NCBI RefSeq assembly: GCF_007989805.1
Contig: NZ_BJUB01000011.1
Span: 118,077 to 182,076, forward strand
Reading direction: 5' to 3'
Origin: Cellulomonas xylanilytica
Lineage (GTDB): Bacteria > Actinomycetota > Actinomycetes > Actinomycetales > Cellulomonadaceae
Length of the DNA stretch: 64,000 nucleotides
Made by a program: the position numbers and the translations under genes
Notes under the pieces: model-generated
Told to the model about the DNA's origin: nothing
Database searches by the model: none
The model's input: only the letters and a program-made list of their open reading frames with translations
In this document: positions 50,649-59,940 of the stretch, in pieces
Numbering within the stretch: position 1 is the first letter of the stretch
Layout: every line of letters begins with the position of its first letter

Positions 50649-52073
50649 TCAGCCGATGTCGCCCCATTCGAACGACGCGACTGTCCACGGCCCAGCGGCG
50701 CCTAGACGTGCTTGATACTTGTCGTTGCGGGCGCGGCGCTGCTCTCCAGCACCCCAGTCCGGCTGCGGCTTCTGCCAGAGCCAGCCCGCCAGGACAGAGG
50801 CTTGGAGCTCGTACAAGTTCTCGATCCAGAGCGCCCTCAGCCGAATAGGGGTCCACTCGACCTTGCGCGGTCGCGAGGTCCCAGTGCTCGCGACGTATGT
50901 GCTTGGCTGCTTGCCGTACCTGGCGCCGTAGGTCTCGATCCACTGTCGAAAGATCCCCTCGACGTCGAGCCCGGCGAGTCCGTCCACAATCAGGAAGCCG
51001 AGGCCCTGCTCCTCGATGCACCCGCGCATTGCTCGAGCATCGTTCAGCCAGAGCGGCGAACTAGCTTTCGTGGGGCGCGCCCCGTCCCAGGGTGAACTCT
51101 GGCTCCACGCTGTGTGTGCCTTCGCGTCCCAGACGCGCGTTGGCGAGGCGTAGTCGAAGGTCGTCGCGCCGTACTTCACTCGTGGTCCTCCGACCGGCGG
51201 ACTCGGGTACCGCTCGTTGAGGATTGCGCGTACCTGCTCTTCGAAGAACCAGCCTGCCCACTCCGACCCGTACCACTTCGTAGAGCCGTTCTCTCGCATC
51301 CAATCGATGCTCTCCCGTCCGTCCCACCGGGTTGGCAGGTCCCGGGCAAGAGCGGCAACCAGCGCGGAACCTTCGTGGGCTGCTGTCGCCCATGCGGCCG
51401 AGGACACGTTGGCTCGCCGCTCGACGCCAGCCAGGATGAGGTTGAGCCCTTCCTTGGTGACGGTGCCCTGCGTCGATATGGCCGTCGGGCTCCACGGCAC
51501 GCTGAACTCGTCCGCTAGGAGCGCCCCCCATTCGTGCTTTGTGCGCCTGGCCCCCAGCAGATGGGGAGCGAACCGAGCCGCGACGTCCGGGAAGGTTCGT
51601 ACGTACTCCTTTGCACCGCGGCCGAGCCGGTACCTGGGTGCGCCGGCAAGGTCGCACAGGCGGTCCACGGCCTCCTGCTTGGTGCGAGCGGGCATGAACC
51701 ACGGCATCGCCAGCAGCGCCTGCTCGAGCGCAGCGTTGGACGTGACCGTCCGAGCCTGGGCGAGCATCGCGAGGTTCGCTGATGCCGCCCAAAGCAGGGT
51801 GTTCATGCCGTAGAGGGTGACCTGGTACTGGACGTAGTCGCGGTCCTCGCGCCACTCCGTGTCGAGAACTTCGGCGATCTGCCAGCCCACGACCGCGTTG
51901 ACAGCATTCGAATCCACCTCGATACCCAGTGAGTCTGCAAGGGCGAGCAGCGAACGCCGAGGTCCGCGCGTGCCTACGTCCGGCGAGGAGGTCAGGGCGA
52001 ACATCCTGACGGACGCCTCAGTGATGGACTGTGCAGGGTTGAAGGTGGTGGCGAGTCCAGACACGCTCGTCAC
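50649..52073 (-). CDS. Candidate type II restriction endonuclease partner of the C5 methyltransferase
   Basis: This 474-residue protein is of no family I know. A PD-(D/E)XK-like site can be read at WFFEEQVRAIL, TTFDYASPTRVWDAKAHTAW (Glu, Asp, then Asp-x-Lys; residues about 285-330). It is divergent from the methyltransferase at 52179, with 105 bases between starts, the usual arrangement of restriction and modification genes. The rest is helical, with Trp-rich patches. GTG 52073 is the start. Without a homologue the call depends on context plus this motif. Confidence 0.6.
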   Translation of the reverse strand: MTSVSGLATTFNPAQSITEASVRMFALTSSPDVGTRGPRRSLLALADSLGIEVDSNAVNAVVGWQIAEVLDTEWREDRDYVQYQVTLYGMNTLLWAASANLAMLAQARTVTSNAALEQALLAMPWFMPARTKQEAVDRLCDLAGAPRYRLGRGAKEYVRTFPDVAARFAPHLLGARRTKHEWGALLADEFSVPWSPTAISTQGTVTKEGLNLILAGVERRANVSSAAWATAAHEGSALVAALARDLPTRWDGRESIDWMRENGSTKWYGSEWAGWFFEEQVRAILNERYPSPPVGGPRVKYGATTFDYASPTRVWDAKAHTAWSQSSPWDGARPTKASSPLWLNDARAMRGCIEEQGLGFLIVDGLAGLDVEGIFRQWIETYGARYGKQPSTYVASTGTSRPRKVEWTPIRLRALWIENLYELQASVLAGWLWQKPQPDWGAGEQRRARNDKYQARLGAAGPWTVASFEWGDIG

Positions 52074-52178
52074 TCTGGCAGACTCACCGTGCCGGAGAGG
52101 AACGCTGGACGCGACGCGTGTGCAGAAACACCGCCGGGTTGCTTGTGTTCACCCGCCTGGATGAGGTTAGCTGTACGC

Positions 52179-53735
52179 ATGTTCGATCTCGACAGCGACG
52201 GAGTCGCCCCCGTGAGTGCACCCGCCTTCAGGTACATCGACCTGTTCGCTGGGATCGGTGGGTTCCACGCTGTGCTCGACGCCCTCGGCGGCGAGTGTGT
52301 CTATTCGGTCGAGATTGACCCCGCTGCGCAACTTGTCTACGAGGCGAACTGGGGTGCGAAGCCGCTTGGCCGGAACGAGGTCGGCGACATCACGAAGGAC
52401 ACCCAGGTCGACGGCAGCGTCAACGTTCCTGAACACGACGTCTTGGTCGCGGGGTTCCCTTGCCAGCCCTTCTCGAAGAGCGGCGCGCAGCGTGGAATGG
52501 ACGAGACCCGCGGGACGCTCTTCTTCGACATCATGCGCATTATCGAGGATCTCCGCCCCACCCTCGTGCTACTAGAGAACGTTCGCAACCTTGCGGGCCC
52601 TCGTCACGTCCATGAGTGGGAAATCATCATCAAGTCGCTACGGCAGGCGGGCTACCGGGTCAGCCACACCGCTGCAGTCCTCTCGCCGGTGAATATTGCG
52701 CCCGAGCACGGCGGTCACCCGCAGACGCGCGACCGCGTGTTCATTGCTGCGACGCGCGTCGAGCCCAAGAGGCCGAGCGCACTGTACGGCGAACGCCTTG
52801 AGGCCGGGACGCTCGACCTGCCTGATCCGTTCGAAGATGTCGCGCCGATCTCGTTCGGCGACCTGAAGATGACCCGCGAGTGGAGCCTCGAGCGCGATCT
52901 TCCGCTGATCGACAGCAAGGACGTCCCGGGAACTCGCGTAGCACCAGACGAGTGGATCTGGATTGATCACTGGGACGCGTGGGTGAGTAAGGCGCGAGAG
53001 ATGTTGACCGCTGAGGCGGACCGTGGTGGCCACGTCGCGAAGGAGCTCCCCGGGTTCCCCATATGGGCGAACGTCTGGACCGCCGACGACCGAGAGCGCC
53101 GCCGTGCGCTCGCCCAGGCGTCTGGCATGAACTGGAAGATCAGCCACCTTGCGAAGAACTACGACCTGTACGACCGCCTCCGCGCGTTCGATGACGGCTG
53201 GACGGCACGTTGGCTTGACCGGACGCGTACCTTCCCCGAGTCGCGTCAGAAGTTCGAGTGGCAGGCCCAGGCGGCGCCGTCGGTTCGTGACTGCGTGATC
53301 TCGCTTCGCCCTTCGGGGCTTCGGGTCAAGCGGCTGACACACCTCCCTGCACTTGTCGCAATCTCACAGACACCCATCATCGGCCCGCTTGAGCGGCGGC
53401 TCTCTCTCGTCGAGGGGGCGCGACTGCAAGGGCTACCCGACAACTTCTCGTGGGCAGAACAGAAGAGCGCAGCGACGTGGAAGCAACTCGGCAACGGTGT
53501 GAACACGGGCGTCGTCGCGCAAGCACTCGCGAAGCAGGTTGAGCGGGACCGCGACCTGCTGGAGCTCGACCTCGACGGTCAGGCGGTTCTGACGGCAATC
53601 AGCAAGACGATGGCCGACACGGGCGGCGACCTGCGAGGACGGATCGCGCAAGCCGTCGAGCGTGGTCAGGCCCGCGCGGCGGCGAGCCGTCGTGAACTTC
53701 TCTCTGGGCGTCTGGACGAAAACGCGATTCCCTAG
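52179..53735 (+). CDS. DNA (cytosine-5) methyltransferase
   Basis: This 518-residue methyltransferase has the C5 motifs in order: I YIDLFAGIGGFHAVLDAL, IV VLVAGFPCQPFSKSGAQRG with the catalytic Cys, VI TLVLLENVRNL, VIII GGHPQTRDRVFIAA, IX/X LSLVEGARLQGLP and WKQLGNGVNTGVV. A target-recognition region lies between about residues 215 and 400. ATG 52179 is chosen over upstream in-frame sequence because the family starts near the RYIDLFAG strand. It is flanked by a candidate restriction gene and by vsr, forming a complete type II system. Confidence 0.93.
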   Translation: MFDLDSDGVAPVSAPAFRYIDLFAGIGGFHAVLDALGGECVYSVEIDPAAQLVYEANWGAKPLGRNEVGDITKDTQVDGSVNVPEHDVLVAGFPCQPFSKSGAQRGMDETRGTLFFDIMRIIEDLRPTLVLLENVRNLAGPRHVHEWEIIIKSLRQAGYRVSHTAAVLSPVNIAPEHGGHPQTRDRVFIAATRVEPKRPSALYGERLEAGTLDLPDPFEDVAPISFGDLKMTREWSLERDLPLIDSKDVPGTRVAPDEWIWIDHWDAWVSKAREMLTAEADRGGHVAKELPGFPIWANVWTADDRERRRALAQASGMNWKISHLAKNYDLYDRLRAFDDGWTARWLDRTRTFPESRQKFEWQAQAAPSVRDCVISLRPSGLRVKRLTHLPALVAISQTPIIGPLERRLSLVEGARLQGLPDNFSWAEQKSAATWKQLGNGVNTGVVAQALAKQVERDRDLLELDLDGQAVLTAISKTMADTGGDLRGRIAQAVERGQARAAASRRELLSGRLDENAIP

Positions 53736-53838
53736 TGGATGAGCCGATCGCCTCGCCGTCCATAGGAAACACCGCGGCGCTGCAATGGCGGGCTTGCGGA
53801 CCGGGCGGCTTGCTGTTACTGCGTCTACGGTCGTAGTC

Positions 53839-54288
53839 GTGAGCGAGCGGTGGAAGAGTACCGACGCCGGCAAGCACCTCGCGGGTCGAGTGAAGACCTC
53901 GACGGCACCCGAGATCAGCCTGCGGCGAGCGCTCCACGCCGCTGGCCTGCGGTTCCGTCTGCACCCGCGCCTTGCCCGAGGTTGCACCCCTGACCTGGTG
54001 CTCCCTCGTCATCGTGTTGCGGTCTTCGTCGACGGCTGCTTTTGGCACGGGTGTCCGCTGCATGGCCGCAGCACTCCTTGGAACGGTCCGAACGCAGCGC
54101 TGTGGGAGGCGAAGATGACCCGGAACCACGAGCGTGACGTGCGCTCGACAATGCTCGCCGAGGCCGAGGGCTGGACCGTTGTACGTATCTGGGAGCACGA
54201 GGTGACAAAGGACGTCGAAGCGGCGGTGGCTCTGGTTCGTGCAGCATGTCCTGGTGAATCACGTTCGGCTGGGACGCGTGCTGGCTAG
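53839..54288 (+). CDS. vsr: Very short patch repair endonuclease Vsr
   Basis: This 149-residue protein has the Vsr layout: MSERWKSTDAGKHLAGRVKT, APEISLRRALHAAGLRFRLH, PDLVLPRHRVAVFVDGCFWH with the catalytic Asp, GCPLHG, and RNHERDVRSTMLAEAEGWTVVRIWEHE. It nicks beside T:G mismatches that arise when 5-methylcytosine deaminates, repairing damage caused by the adjacent methyltransferase. GTG 53839 is the first start before the conserved sequence. Confidence 0.92.
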   Translation: MSERWKSTDAGKHLAGRVKTSTAPEISLRRALHAAGLRFRLHPRLARGCTPDLVLPRHRVAVFVDGCFWHGCPLHGRSTPWNGPNAALWEAKMTRNHERDVRSTMLAEAEGWTVVRIWEHEVTKDVEAAVALVRAACPGESRSAGTRAG

Positions 54289-54329
54289 GCCCGATACATG
54301 CCACCGCTTGGCGCATGATTGCCGCCCGG

Positions 54330-54354
54330 CAGCGCCTGGCTCGGCCAGGCGCTG
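54330..54354 (+). terminator. Strong hairpin after vsr
   Basis: CAGCGCCTGGC (54330-54340) and GCCAGGCGCTG (54344-54354) form an 11-bp perfect stem with a 3-base loop 42 bases after the vsr stop. A-rich sequence follows instead of a T-run. It may mark the right edge of the island. Confidence 0.65.
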
Positions 54355-54503
54355 CAAAATAGGAGATTGCGATGTCCCGAGCACCCGCGATTTCCGCCAC
54401 CTTCTCCAACTCAGCGCTTCCGCCTGCACGGTAAGGGGTGTTGTTGTCTGTGCGATCGCCCTGCCGGAGTGCGGCACGTTCACTGCCCGTTACCCTCGGT
54501 CCC

Positions 54504-55676
54504 GTGGAGACGGCGGCCGAACACAACGAGACCGACGTCCTCACCCACCTCCGCCGGCGCCCCGACCTCGAATCCCCGAACCTGCATGCGGTCGACGCGA
54601 GCGATCGGCTGATCCTCGACGAAACTACGAACCTGCTGGCGGGATCCATTCGCGGTTCGGAGGTTGTCGTGATCGGCGACAATCATGGCGCGTTGACGCT
54701 CGGCGCTATCGCCCGGCACGGGCTCTCGGGCGTTCGCACGCACCAGGACCGACTGCTCGGGGAGCGGGCGTTACATGCGAACGCTGAGAGGCTCCGGCTT
54801 GACGGGTTCAGGAGCCACGGGCTGACGCCGGAGCTCGTCGCGGGTGCACGGGTGGTGCTGATGCAGCTGCCGCGGTCGCTCGACGCGCTCGATGAGATCG
54901 CGGGGTTGATCGCCGAGAACGCGGACCCGGACGTGGTTGTCGTGGCCGGCGGCCGGGTCAAGCACATGACGCCGGCGATGAACGAGGTCCTCGGGCGCTA
55001 CTTCGGCACCGTGCAGGCGCGCCTCGCCAGGCAGAAGTCGCGGGTGCTCCTCGCGTCGACACCCCGACCGCGGTTTGAGCGCCCAGAGCAGCGCTGGCCG
55101 CAGAAGAGAGAGCACGCGGACCTCGGCATCACGGTCTATGCGCACGGCGGAGCGTTCGCCGGGACGGGCATCGACATCGGCACGCGCGCACTGCTGCAGC
55201 ACCTCGACAAGATACCGACGGACATCACGTCGGCTGTCGACCTTGGCTGCGGAACGGGCGTCCTGGCCGTCGAGCTCGCCCGAGCAAACGGAGCGCTCAC
55301 CGTCACCGCGACCGACGAGTCCGCAGCTGCGGTGGCCTCAGCCCGAGCGACCGTCGCGGCAAACGGTCTGGACGGCCGGGTCGTCGTCGTGCGAGGCGAC
55401 GGTGCCGAAGCGGTTCCCGACGCGAGCGCGGACGTCGTCCTGCTCAACCCGCCGTTCCACGTCGGCGCCGCGGTGCACGACGGGGTCGCCAGGACGCTGT
55501 TCGCGGAGGCCGCGCGAGTCCTCAAGCCCGGTGGTGAGCTGTGGGCGGTGTGGAACTCGCACCTGCGCTATCGGCCAGCGCTGGAGCGTGTCGTCGGACC
55601 GACCCGGCAGGTCAGCCGCGACCCGAAGTTCACGGTCACGGTCTCCACGAAGCGGGATCAGGTTCCGCCGAGCTGA
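54504..55676 (+). CDS. RsmC/RlmG-like rRNA (guanine-N2) methyltransferase
   Basis: This 390-residue protein has two related Rossmann domains. The N-terminal one (residues 1-190) lacks a SAM site. The C-terminal one carries SAVDLGCGTGVLAVELA (motif I) and the catalytic VVLLNPPFHVG (NPPF), with a closing LRYRPALERVVG. This is the layout of RsmC (16S m2G1207) and RlmG. The start is GTG 54504. It lies at the junction where the island gives way to chromosomal genes. Confidence 0.88.
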   Translation: METAAEHNETDVLTHLRRRPDLESPNLHAVDASDRLILDETTNLLAGSIRGSEVVVIGDNHGALTLGAIARHGLSGVRTHQDRLLGERALHANAERLRLDGFRSHGLTPELVAGARVVLMQLPRSLDALDEIAGLIAENADPDVVVVAGGRVKHMTPAMNEVLGRYFGTVQARLARQKSRVLLASTPRPRFERPEQRWPQKREHADLGITVYAHGGAFAGTGIDIGTRALLQHLDKIPTDITSAVDLGCGTGVLAVELARANGALTVTATDESAAAVASARATVAANGLDGRVVVVRGDGAEAVPDASADVVLLNPPFHVGAAVHDGVARTLFAEAARVLKPGGELWAVWNSHLRYRPALERVVGPTRQVSRDPKFTVTVSTKRDQVPPS

Positions 55677-56107
55677 TCCCTCGGTGCCTCGACCTCGTCG
55701 ATCAGCGACGTCAGCACCTCGGCGACGAGCGAGTCGGCCATCGCCTCGATGCGCTGCAGCTGGGCCTTCTGCTTCTTGCGGGGCTGGTGCTGGAGGATCC
55801 GCAGAGCACGTTCTACCTGGTCCGCCCGCTGCTTCCAGCCGGCGGCCTGGAGGGAGGCGACGGACTCGGCGTCGCCGGACTCGGACCGCAGGACGATCTC
55901 GGCCTGCTCCCGCACGGACTCCATGGCCCGCGCGATCTTCGCTTCCGGCGTCCGAGCCTTCTGGACGTCGGCGAACTTCTTGCCGAGGCCCTCGAGGCGC
56001 TTCTGGATCTCGGGGTTGTTCGCGACGATCACGCTGACCTGTGTGGCGACCTTCTTGGCCAGCGGCCATGCGACCGCCAGCGCCACGCCTGTGCTCTTCT
56101 TCGCCAT
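55658..56107 (-). CDS. Uncharacterised 149-aa helical protein
   Basis: This 149-residue basic protein starts MAKKSTGVALAVAWPLAKKVATQVSVIVANNPEIQKRLEGLGKKF, then has a long amphipathic helix (RTPEAKIARAMESVREQAEIVLR) and a Lys/Gln-rich coiled region. No membrane segment is clear; the first 30 residues could associate with membranes. It overlaps the methyltransferase end by 19 bases and is divergent from the MoxR-type ATPase. Function is unknown. The ATG 56107 is preceded by GAGGGGG. Confidence 0.6.
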   Translation of the reverse strand: MAKKSTGVALAVAWPLAKKVATQVSVIVANNPEIQKRLEGLGKKFADVQKARTPEAKIARAMESVREQAEIVLRSESGDAESVASLQAAGWKQRADQVERALRILQHQPRKKQKAQLQRIEAMADSLVAEVLTSLIDEVEAPRDQLGGT

Positions 56108-56227
56108 CGCGCTCACCCCCCTCGGATCTGCTGCACCGACCCTGCCCCGAGGAGACCTCGTCGGCAACCGTTCACCCCTCGGCGAACTCAGGATGCATCC
56201 GGCAAACCCAGACGTACGCTCGACCGA

Positions 56228-57613
56228 ATGATGCGTCCCACTGCCGCTACCGTCGGCGAGCTCCGCGCTTCCGGCCACGTCCTGACGTCGGTCCGGGAAG
56301 AGCTCCGCTCCAACCTGCTCGCTGCCCTCCGGGAGGGCCGCGACCCGTGGCCGGGCATCCACGGCTTCGACGACACGGTGGTCCCGCAGCTCGAGCGGGC
56401 GCTGATCGCCGGGCACGACATCGTGCTGCTCGGTGAGCGTGGGCAGGGCAAGACGCGGCTCCTGCGCACTCTCCAAGGGTTGCTCGACGAGTGGTCGCCG
56501 GTCATCGACGGGTCGGAGATCGGGGAGCACCCGTTCGAGCCCATCACGGTGGCGAGCAAGAAGCGCGCAGCGGAAGAAGGTGATGACCTCCCCATCACCT
56601 GGCGGCACCGCGACGAGCGGTACGTCGAGAAGCTGGCGACGCCGGACACGAGCGTCGCGGACCTCATCGGTGATGTGGACCCGATGAAGGTCGCGGAGGG
56701 GCGCGCGCTCGGTGACCCGGAGACGATCCACTTCGGGCTCGTGCCGCGGGGGCACCGGGGGATCGTCGCGATCAACGAGCTGCCCGACCTGGCCGAGCGC
56801 ATCCAGGTCGCGATGCTCAACGTGATGGAGGAGCGGGACATCCAGATCCGCGGCTACGTGCTGCGCCTGCCGCTCGACGTGCTGGTCATGGCGACGGCCA
56901 ACCCGGAGGACTACACCAACCGCGGGCGGATCATCACGCCGCTGAAGGACCGGTTCGGGGCGGAGATCCGGACGCACTACCCGGCGGAGCTGGTCGACGA
57001 GGTCGCGGTCATCCGGCAGGAGGCCCTGCTGCACGCGACCGTGCCGGACCACCTGGTCGAGATCCTGGCGCGGTTCACGCGGGCGCTGCGGGAGTCGAGC
57101 GCGGTGGACCAGCGCAGCGGGGTCAGTGCGCGGTTCGCCATCGCGGGGGCCGAGACCGTGGCTGCGTCGGCGGTGCACCGTGCCGCTCGGCAGGGCGAGT
57201 CGGAGGCGGTCGCGCGTCCCGTCGACCTGGAGACCGCCGTTGACGTGCTCGCCGGCAAGATCGAGTTCGAGTCGGGGGAGGAGGGGCGCGAGGACGAGAT
57301 CCTCGACCACCTGCTCCGGACTGCGACCGCGGAGACCGTGCGGGCGCACCTGCGCGGGATCGACTTCGGGCTGCTGGTGGACGCGATCCAGGGTGGCGCC
57401 ATGGTGACCACGGGTGAGCAGGTCACGGCGCGCGACGTCCTGACCGGGCTGCCGTCGCTGGGCGAGTCCGAGCTCTACGACGAGATCTGCGCACGGCTCG
57501 GCGCCACCACCGACGGTGAGCGGGCGGCAGCGATCGAGCTCGCGCTGGAGGGTCTGTACCTGTCCCGACGGATCAGCAAGGAGTCCGGGGGCGGCGAGAC
57601 GATCTATGGCTAG
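56228..57613 (+). CDS. MoxR/magnesium-chelatase-type AAA+ ATPase
   Basis: This 461-residue ATPase has Walker A LLGERGQGKTRLL, Walker B IVAINELPDL, sensor 1 VLVMATANPEDYTNRGRIITPL and a helical bundle end. INELPDL in place of DEIN and the insert between Walker A and B (VASKKRAAEEGDDLPITWRHRD) follow the ChlI/BchI-like family often called sigma-54-like or Mg-chelatase-like. It overlaps the VWA gene by 8 bases. The pair MoxR-VWA usually acts as a chaperone inserting cofactors or remodelling proteins; the client is unknown. Confidence 0.88.
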   Translation: MMRPTAATVGELRASGHVLTSVREELRSNLLAALREGRDPWPGIHGFDDTVVPQLERALIAGHDIVLLGERGQGKTRLLRTLQGLLDEWSPVIDGSEIGEHPFEPITVASKKRAAEEGDDLPITWRHRDERYVEKLATPDTSVADLIGDVDPMKVAEGRALGDPETIHFGLVPRGHRGIVAINELPDLAERIQVAMLNVMEERDIQIRGYVLRLPLDVLVMATANPEDYTNRGRIITPLKDRFGAEIRTHYPAELVDEVAVIRQEALLHATVPDHLVEILARFTRALRESSAVDQRSGVSARFAIAGAETVAASAVHRAARQGESEAVARPVDLETAVDVLAGKIEFESGEEGREDEILDHLLRTATAETVRAHLRGIDFGLLVDAIQGGAMVTTGEQVTARDVLTGLPSLGESELYDEICARLGATTDGERAAAIELALEGLYLSRRISKESGGGETIYG

Positions 57614-59591
57614 GCCCAACCGGCGCCTCAAGAAGTACACCCCGTACGTCGACGGGCCGGACCCGCTCGCGCCGCCGGTGGACCTGGCCGAGGCGCTGGA
57701 CGCGATCGGCGAGGACGTCATGGCCGGCTACTCGCCGGAGCGGGCGATGCGCGAGTTCCTGCGGCGCGGCGGGCGCGACCAGGCCGGCCTCGACGAGCTC
57801 GCACGGCGGGTTGCCGAGAAGCGCCGGGAGCTGACGCAGCGGAACAACTTGGACGGCACGCTGCAGGAGATCAAGGAGCTGCTCGATCGGGCGGTCCTGG
57901 CCGAGCGCAAGCAGCTCGCGCGCGACGTCGACATGGACGAGGGTGACCGCGCGCTCGCGCAGATGCAGCTGGACAACCTGCCGTCGTCGCCCGCGGCCGC
58001 CGTCAACGAGCTCAACGGCTACGACTGGCGCAGCAGCGAGGCGCGGCAGGAGTTCGAGAAGATCAAGGACCTGCTGGGCCGGGAGGCTCTGGACCAGCGG
58101 TTCGCCGGCATGAAGCAGGCGCTGGAGAACGCCAGCGACGCGGACCGGGCGGCGCTGAACGCGATGCTGGCCGACCTCAACGAGCTGCTCGAGGCGCGCA
58201 AGGGCGGCGCTGACACCCAGGAGCAGTTCGACGACTTCATGGCCAAGCACGGGGACTACTTCCCGGAGCAGCCGCGCACGCTCGACGAGCTGCTCGACGC
58301 CCTGGCCCAGCGGGCTGCCGCGGCGCAGCGGATGCGCAACTCGATGACGCAGGAGCAGCGTGACGAGCTCGACGCGCTCGCGCAGCAGGCGTTCGGCTCG
58401 TCGGACCTCATGAACGCGCTCGGCCAGCTGGACGACAACCTCCGGTCCCTGCGGCCCGGCGAGGACTGGGGAAGCTCCGAGCGGATGGACGGGGAGAACG
58501 GGCTCGGCCTCGGCGACGGCACCGGCGTGTTCCAGGACCTGGCCGACCTCGACGCGCTCGCGGAGCAGCTCGCGCAGTCCTACGAGGGCTCGCAGCTCGA
58601 CGACGTCGACCTCGACAAGCTCGCCCGCCAGCTCGGGAACGACTCCGCCGTCGACGCCCGCACCCTGCAGCGGCTGGAGAAGGCGCTGCGCGACTCCGGC
58701 ACCCTGCGCCGCGGCTCCGACGGTCAGCTCCTGCTGACACCGAAGGCCATGCGCCAGCTGGGCAAGGCGGTGCTGCGGGCTGTTGCCGACACGGTGTCCG
58801 GTCGGCAGGGCGGGCACGACGTCCGCCGGTCCGGCGCCGCGGGGGAGCCCTCGGGCTCGACCCGGCAGTGGGCGTTCGGGGACACCGAGCCGTGGGACGT
58901 GAGCCGGACCATCACCAACGCATTGGTCCGAGGCTCCCGCACCATCCAGGTCGACGACGTGGAGATCCAGGAGACGGAGGCGCGGACGCAGGCGTGCGTG
59001 GCGCTGCTCGTCGACACGTCGTTCTCCATGGCGATGGAGGGACGCTGGGTGCCGATGAAGCGCACCGCGCTGGCGCTCCACACCCTGGTCACCACGCGGT
59101 TCCGCGGGGACGACCTGCAGGTGATCGGCTTCGGGCGCGAGGCGAAGGTCATGCAGATCGAGCAGCTGGTCGGGCTCGACGAGAAGTGGGAGAAGGGCAC
59201 CAACCTCCACCACGCGCTCCTGCTGGCCAACCGGCACTTCCGCAAGCACCCCCACGCCCAGCCCGTGCTCCTCATCGTCACCGACGGCGAGCCGACCTCC
59301 CACCTCGAGTCCGACGGCGAGGTCTTCTTCGACTACCCGCCGCACCCGGTCACGATCGCCCTCGCGGTGCGCGAGCTCGACGGCTCGACGCGGCTCGGCG
59401 CCCGCACGACGTTCTTCCGGCTCGGCGACGACCCCGGCCTCGCGCGCTTCGTCGACGCCATGGCCAAGCGGGCGGGCGGCACCGTCGTCACGCCCGAGAC
59501 GGGCGACCTCGGCGCCGCGGTCATCGGGTCCTACCTGAGCTCACGTCGCAACGGCGCCTTCGGCGGCTGGGGTCGCGACGAGGAGTGGTGA
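57606..59591 (+). CDS. VWA-domain protein, partner of the AAA+ ATPase
   Basis: This 661-residue protein has residues 1-450 helical and rich in Leu, Gln and Asp (no membrane helix). A C-terminal VWA domain carries the MIDAS motif VDTSFSMAME (DxSxS), a Thr in EKGTNLHHALL and the second Asp in LLIVTDGEPTSH. It ends with GGWGRDEEW. The adaptor VWA subunit binds metal and the client, and the adjacent AAA+ ATPase supplies force. ATG 57606 lies inside the ATPase end, indicating coupled synthesis. Confidence 0.9.
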   Translation: MARPNRRLKKYTPYVDGPDPLAPPVDLAEALDAIGEDVMAGYSPERAMREFLRRGGRDQAGLDELARRVAEKRRELTQRNNLDGTLQEIKELLDRAVLAERKQLARDVDMDEGDRALAQMQLDNLPSSPAAAVNELNGYDWRSSEARQEFEKIKDLLGREALDQRFAGMKQALENASDADRAALNAMLADLNELLEARKGGADTQEQFDDFMAKHGDYFPEQPRTLDELLDALAQRAAAAQRMRNSMTQEQRDELDALAQQAFGSSDLMNALGQLDDNLRSLRPGEDWGSSERMDGENGLGLGDGTGVFQDLADLDALAEQLAQSYEGSQLDDVDLDKLARQLGNDSAVDARTLQRLEKALRDSGTLRRGSDGQLLLTPKAMRQLGKAVLRAVADTVSGRQGGHDVRRSGAAGEPSGSTRQWAFGDTEPWDVSRTITNALVRGSRTIQVDDVEIQETEARTQACVALLVDTSFSMAMEGRWVPMKRTALALHTLVTTRFRGDDLQVIGFGREAKVMQIEQLVGLDEKWEKGTNLHHALLLANRHFRKHPHAQPVLLIVTDGEPTSHLESDGEVFFDYPPHPVTIALAVRELDGSTRLGARTTFFRLGDDPGLARFVDAMAKRAGGTVVTPETGDLGAAVIGSYLSSRRNGAFGGWGRDEEW

Positions 59592-59891
59592 CTACGGCTC
59601 GCCGGTGCGCCGACGCAGCCGGATCGGACCCCTCGCCGTCGACGGGTCGATCACCTGCCCGCCCTGGGTGACCTCGATCGTGCCGGCGTCCACCAGGCGG
59701 CGCGCCGCGGCTCGCGCCGGCTCCATCAGCGGCCGCCACGATGCTCCGCCGATGGCGCGGGCCGCCTCGCTGGGGCAGATCGTCGCGTCCGGCGCGCGAC
59801 GAGCGAGCAGGTCGACGATCGCCTGCTCGAGGGCACTGTCGCTGCTGTCCGGCACGGGATCAGCGTGAGGCCGGGTCTGCCGGTGCGCCAT
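59592..59891 (-). CDS. DUF3253 protein
   Basis: This 99-residue protein matches DUF3253: LEQAIVDLLARRAPDATICPSEAARAIGGASWRPLMEPARAAARRL and the end TQGGQVIDPSTARGPIRLRR. The fold suggests a winged helix. Function is unknown. It is convergent with the VWA gene (no bases between stops) and divergent from the dehydrogenase. The start ATG 59891 gives the family length. Confidence 0.85.
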   Translation of the reverse strand: MAHRQTRPHADPVPDSSDSALEQAIVDLLARRAPDATICPSEAARAIGGASWRPLMEPARAAARRLVDAGTIEVTQGGQVIDPSTARGPIRLRRRTGEP

Positions 59892-59940
59892 CCGAAGCGG
59901 CGGACCGATATCGTTATCGAACCCCCTGGAGGAGATGACG

